A stretch of 64,000 nucleotides of DNA. Origin: Harmothoe impar. Lineage: Eukaryota > Annelida > Polychaeta > Phyllodocida > Polynoidae. Below the pieces are notes generated by a model. It was not told the DNA's origin. It did no database searches and saw nothing but the letters and a program-made list of their open reading frames with translations. Shown piece after piece: positions 60,373-64,000 of the stretch. Made by a program: the position numbers and the translations under genes. Within the stretch, counting starts at the first letter, position 1. The number at the start of each line of letters is the position of its first letter. The stretch is taken from NCBI GenBank assembly GCA_947462335.1, contig OX381716.1, positions 8,008,861 through 8,072,860 on the forward strand, given 5' to 3'.

Positions 60373-61437
60373 TTAAAACATGTAGTTAGTGCTGCCTAAC
60401 CATTTCTTCCTATTCAGTTTGAATTCTTCATAATCTTCTATAGCCCGAACATCTACGCTCAGGTTATTCCATAACATGGCACCTCTATATAATACACTCT
60501 TCTTACTTGTTTCATTTTTGGGTTTGATTGAAATGAACAGTAATGCATCATGGGCTCTCGTTCTAACATTTCTATTGTTGACTATTTCCGCGTTTGCCTT
60601 TTGCTTAAACATAAAATTACATAAGTGCATAATCCTACGAGGTTGCAGCTTAGATATCTTAGCCTCTTGGTGAGTTGCTATCGTGGGGTATAAGTAGTCT
60701 AAACCCAAACACCTTCTTAGGTATTTGTTTTGAACAATTTGTAGTTTGTCCAGTATTGATTTGTTAGCAACATCATATAGAATGTCACCATAGTCGGCAT
60801 GTGGGAGGACCATCGTCTTATAAATACTCAGCATTGTGACATTATCTAATATATCTCTAAGCCTAGCAGTTAAATATGACTTGTAGATCAGTTTCTTGAA
60901 GGCTATCTCAGCTTGCATATTAAAATTTAGCACTTGGTCTAGCATTATACCGAGATATTTAACGCTCAAACATCTTTCAAGTTGAGTACCCGCTAGCGTC
61001 AATTTGTGATTAACAATTTCTTTTAATTTACTCCTAAGGCCAAAAATGATATAATTAGTTTTTTTGGTGTTTAAAGTGAGCTTATTTTTCTGGAACCATT
61101 TATTTAGTAGCAGTAGGTCCTCCTCCATCTGGGTAGTTAGACAACCTAAATTACTACCGGTAACAGTAACGACTGTGTCGTCTGCATACAAAAAAGACCC
61201 GCAATTTTTTAGCACATTTTTTAGGTCGTTGATGTATACTAAAAATAGGGTAGGGCCTAGTATACTCCCTTGGGGCACTCCACACAGCACTTCACCTTCC
61301 CTAGAATTTTTCCCATTTGCGTAAGTTCTTTGTTTCCTGTTTGAAAGATAATCTTTTAACCATTTTAATAAATTTCCACCCACTCCCAATTTTCGCAATT
61401 TTTCTATTAAAATTAAGTGATTTACGGTATCAAAAGG
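60373..61437 (-). pseudogene. LINE reverse transcriptase, palm to C-terminus
   Basis: Carries GVPQGSILGPTLFLVYINDL (motif B region) and FLYADDTVV with the catalytic YADD, then KTNYIIFG and LSVKYLGIMLD (motif E). The thumb and a C-terminal region end with WLGSTNYMF. No C-terminal zinc knuckle is seen. It makes the cDNA copy at the nicked target. It is out of frame by one base with the fingers, the shift lying in the T-run at about 61,437-61,445. Confidence 0.85.
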
Positions 61438-61750
61438 TTTTTTTTAGATCGATTAGTGTTGAAAGTGTATATTCTCTATTGTTTAAACCTTTGTATATAG
61501 TGTCAGTAAAGTAGGCTACCGTTTCTGTAGTGGAGTGACCCTGTCTAAAACCGCCTTGATTTACATCAAGCAAGTCGTTGGATTCTAGATATTCCATTAA
61601 CCTCTTATTAACAACCTTCTGCAGTAGCTTTCCTATAACAGGGAGCAGTGTTACAGGTCTGAGGTTTGCCACGTCTGTTTTATCACCCTCTTTTTGTAGT
61701 GGAATGACAGTGCCTAATTTCCATGCTTGCGGAACCATAGCCTCAGTCAA
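61438..61750 (-). pseudogene. LINE reverse transcriptase, fingers
   Basis: Begins just after an in-frame TAA at about 61,751. Motifs: NLRPVTLLPVIGKLLQKVVN (motifs 1-2), NQGGFRQGHSTTETV (motif 2a) and STLIDLKK with the first catalytic Asp (motif A). The frame breaks in a poly-T run right after motif A. Confidence 0.85.
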
Positions 61751-62275
61751 TTAACAATTAAACAAATTTACAATAGTAACCGGTATTGCAGACAAACAAT
61801 CCTCGAATGCCCTTGACGACACTCCATCAATGCTTGAGGATTTATTGGTATCAATGTCCTTCACCAATGCCGCAACCTCTTCAACATCAGTTGTAATGTT
61901 ACCAATTCCCATGGGTAGAGTCTCACCGTCATATGACCAGACCTCGTCATAATCCCTCGCCAGATTTGGACCAATATTTATAAAGTAATTGTTAATAAAG
62001 TCTGTAGTATCGATGAAAGAGATGGGTATATCCAGAACTTTATCCCTTAGATTTAGATTTACATTAGTTTTTTCTCCCCTCAGCAAGCCATTTATAATTT
62101 TCCAGAATTTTTTACTGTCATTTTTATTTTCTTCCAAAGTGTCCCGAATGAATTTTGATTTTGCTTTTTTTAATGCTTTATTTGTTGAATTTCTAAGGTG
62201 TTTAGCTATATCCCAATCCTCTATTGCTTTAGTGCGTTTGGCTTTGGTCAGGGCGTTGTCTTTGTCATGAATCAT
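61751..62275 (-). pseudogene. LINE linker between endonuclease and reverse transcriptase
   Basis: A 174-codon stretch with a Lys-rich helical part (KHLRNSTNKALKKAKSKF), FWKIINGLL and a segment ending SIDGVSSRAFEDC, the usual lead-in to the reverse transcriptase. Its left edge is a frameshift from the endonuclease at about 62,270 and its right edge an in-frame TAA. Confidence 0.75.
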
Positions 62276-62790
62276 GGTGATCGGTAACCCAGGGTGACCT
62301 TGCCTTATTGACCTTAAATTTTCTCATACGGCACATTTTATCCAATTCTCTTGTTAACAATTTAATGATAAATTCCCAACGCAGGCTTACATTTTCACAG
62401 TCATCATACGGACCCCAATCGGCATTTTGAATACATCTTTTGAATAACTCAGCATTAAGCTTCCTATATGTACGACCCTCAAATTGAACACGTTCATGCG
62501 TAAAATATTGATCAATAAAGGATATCCCCACTAGGATATGGTCACTGATATTTCAGTCCCTGGTAACAAGCTCATACTTTTTCATGGTATTTGTTATGAC
62601 CCAGTCAATACATGTTGCCGATTCATCAGTGCTTCTAGTTGGAACATCTATCATTTGCTTCATGCCCAGCAGGTTAATACAGATTTTCATTAATTTGGTT
62701 GACACTTTGTTTACATTAAGGTAATCAAGATTGAAATCCCCCATAATAATTACATCTTTGCGCCTTAGCTTGGCCTTTGACACGTTGGCA
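62265..62790 (-). pseudogene. LINE endonuclease, C-terminal half
   Basis: Contains VIIMGDFNLDYLNVN (the catalytic Asp/Asn motif of AP-type endonucleases), ATCIDWVITN, and SDHILVGISF, which carries the catalytic SDH. A single TGA interrupts it just before SDH, at about 62,550. The domain would nick the target DNA. The N-terminal half lies on the far side of the inserted element. Confidence 0.8.
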
Positions 62791-63584
62791 TTAACTCTTC
62801 CTTTCCCAGATCATTTTTGGGTGTTTTTTGGACTATAGATGATGGCATGAGCATTTCAGAACTTTTGGAATTATGTAAATATTTAAATTACAAGGGGAGT
62901 AGTGATACTATGAACTAAGGATGTTGACTTAAAAGGGTCGTACCCTAATTTCCAATATCTATATAAATAAGCAAGATATGGCTCTATCAAAATAGCAATA
63001 ATATCAAAAAAGTGTATCTTGAACCAATATTCAAACTGCAATATTTCAGGATCCCCTTCATCAATTGAAATGGAATAAATACCATATTGTAGGTTTTGTT
63101 AGGTATTTTCAGATTTTGTATGTGGAATGGTCATGACGGCCATATCTGATATGGTTACCATGGCAACCAATAAATCACAAAATCATTATTTCTAGCATAT
63201 GGCAACATATAATTTGACCCAAATCACACCAAAATTAATGGGAAATTTTAGTACCATCTTTTAGATCGTGAAAAACTCTCTAAAGCAGGTTTTTACAAAA
63301 AAAATCATATTGTCCTACATTTTTTAATGATTTTTACCTGAAAAACCGATTAAATATGGGTGAAAATCGGGTTGATTGTCCCTCAAGTTGGCAAGCCAAC
63401 CATATGAAGGAAAATATTAACAGAGTTAAATGGTTCAGGGTCCCTGGAGACTATATAGCAAATAGTGAGAATCCAAAAGATCTAAGCTTTGAAGCAATTT
63501 TTGAGAAAATGGCAGCGGGCTCAAAATCGGCCAAAAATCGGCCAAAAATTCGCATAAATGCGCGATCGGGAAAGGAAGAGTTAA
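62791..63584. mobile_element. 790-bp TTAA-flanked insert inside the LINE endonuclease
   Basis: TTAA-CTCTTCCTTTCCC on the left and GGGAAAGGAAGAG-TTAA on the right form 13-bp perfect inverted ends that extend through GATC. The LINE reading frame stops making sense at one edge and resumes at the other, and the two halves are back in frame when the insert and one TTAA are skipped. This shows a precise TTAA insertion, as made by piggyBac or Kolobok transposases. No transposase frame is inside. A near-palindromic X-box GTTACCATGGCAAC lies at 63,154-63,167. Confidence 0.9.
63154..63167. promoter_or_regulatory. X-box motif inside the TTAA insert
   Basis: GTTACCATGGCAAC matches the 14-bp RFX X-box consensus with both half-sites. 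It is a third X-box-bearing repeat type in the window, beside 25,198 and the 43.5-kb satellite. Confidence 0.5.
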
Positions 63585-64000
63585 ATACTTCAATAAATGA
63601 GGCTTTAATGCCATCTGGTGGCCTATACAAGTTGATGACAACTACATTTTTTTTCCCGTTTCTGACAATTTCTGTCCACAGCATTTCGATGTCGTTAGAG
63701 CTAACATTTAAATGTTTATAGTTTTCAGTTGAATAGGAAAAATCATTTCTCACATAAATTCCTACCCCCCCCCCCCCCTTTTCGCTCCCATCTGGTTTAG
63801 TCCAAGTCTTGTCCAGTCTCTCAAAGTTGTAGCCTGGAATATCCACCGTGTGAGATGGGTTGAAGTCTTCTAGCCATGTTTCAGAAATACCCAATACAAC
63901 ATCCTAAACATTACTCATGTGAACCCGTAAAGTCTCTATCTTCGATTTGAGACTTCTTGTATTTAAGTGACTTAGAGTAAATATATTTTTGCTACTTTTT
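63585..64000 (-). pseudogene. LINE endonuclease, N-terminal half, partial at the window edge
   Basis: Starts beyond the window. The visible part reads HLNTRSLKSKIETL, then an in-frame TAG at about 63,903, then GISETWLED (with the catalytic Glu of the SETWL motif), a glycine run (KGGGGVGIYV) coded by the C-run at 63,767-63,778, and VVVINLYRPPDG. It ends at the TTAA insertion. Confidence 0.8.

Larger units (their letters stand above)
60060..64000 (-). mobile_element. APE-type LINE, nearly full length, degenerate, runs off the window
   Basis: In minus-strand order: start of the endonuclease (64,000 to 63,585), an inserted TTAA element (62,791-63,584), the rest of the endonuclease, a linker, the reverse transcriptase to a stop at 60,373, and a 3' untranslated part of about 300 bp. 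I count three in-frame stops and two frameshifts. Domain order and motifs suit the Jockey/CR1 superfamily; the clade is not settled. The 3' end is approximate, and any ORF1 would lie beyond the window. Confidence 0.85.

Noticed and set aside
63356..63721. 121-codon plus-strand open frame
   Set aside because: It spans the boundary between the TTAA insert and the antisense of the LINE, so it is not a gene.
1..64000. Bacterial-style features (ribosome binding sites, operons, rho-independent terminators)
   Set aside because: Nothing in the window supports a prokaryotic origin; the hairpins found belong to MITEs.

Overview
The window looks like intergenic or intronic DNA from an animal, most likely a marine invertebrate or basal deuterostome. 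The reasons are AT-rich DNA with no bacterial-style operons, many short non-autonomous DNA transposons (MITEs), LTR, DIRS-like and LINE retroelements, GT-AG splice signals, a fibrinogen-like exon, and a short repeat carrying RFX (X-box) motifs. I cannot name the species. No complete host gene is visible. Almost all convincing coding sequence belongs to decayed mobile elements.

Layout. (1) About 370-43,063 is a large direct duplication. Unit 1 (about 370-16,990) and unit 2 (about 20,572-43,063) are colinear and in the same orientation, and by eye most aligned bases agree. They differ by many discrete insertions: a near-perfect hairpin MITE (4,895-5,130, 5-bp target duplication), a 1.0-kb transposon with inverted ends (10,045-11,069), a 1.15-kb insert with a tRNA-like gene (14,320-15,475), a solo LTR with a 4-bp target duplication (37,385-37,807), and a 3.4-kb GC-rich insert (about 39,545-42,985). 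The last of these carries what looks like the first coding exon of a gene. The middle of the units is not shared: unit 1 has a LINE ORF1 fragment, while unit 2 has a solo LTR, a TTAA MITE and a lone fibrinogen-like exon. (2) The 16,991-20,571 spacer holds an LTR and a 911-bp foldback element. (3) 43,286-44,704 holds a hairpin, then eight copies (seven full) of a 146-bp satellite with one palindromic X-box per unit, then two YY1-type motifs. (4) 44,705-51,416 is mostly featureless, with a TTAA MITE and inverted copies of sequence from both units. (5) 51,417-52,200 is a 3' LTR plus polypurine tract of a Gypsy-type element. (6) 53,619-57,413 is a broken DIRS/Ngaro-like retrotransposon (gag, pol, RNase H) whose reverse transcriptase has lost its fingers and first catalytic motif. 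(7) 58,613-59,822 is the 3' end of one LINE. About 60,060-64,000 is a second, nearly full-length APE-type LINE on the minus strand, with stops, frameshifts and a 790-bp TTAA-flanked insertion splitting its endonuclease domain.

How it fits together. The paired units act as filled and empty sites, so many insertions can be placed before or after the duplication directly from the sequence. The less expected items are the X-box satellite and its dispersed relative at 25,060, a short exon-like cassette present three times (5,939; 6,316; 24,707), candidate minus-strand exons inside the unit-2-only insert, and a near-perfect 47-nt hairpin at that insert's edge.
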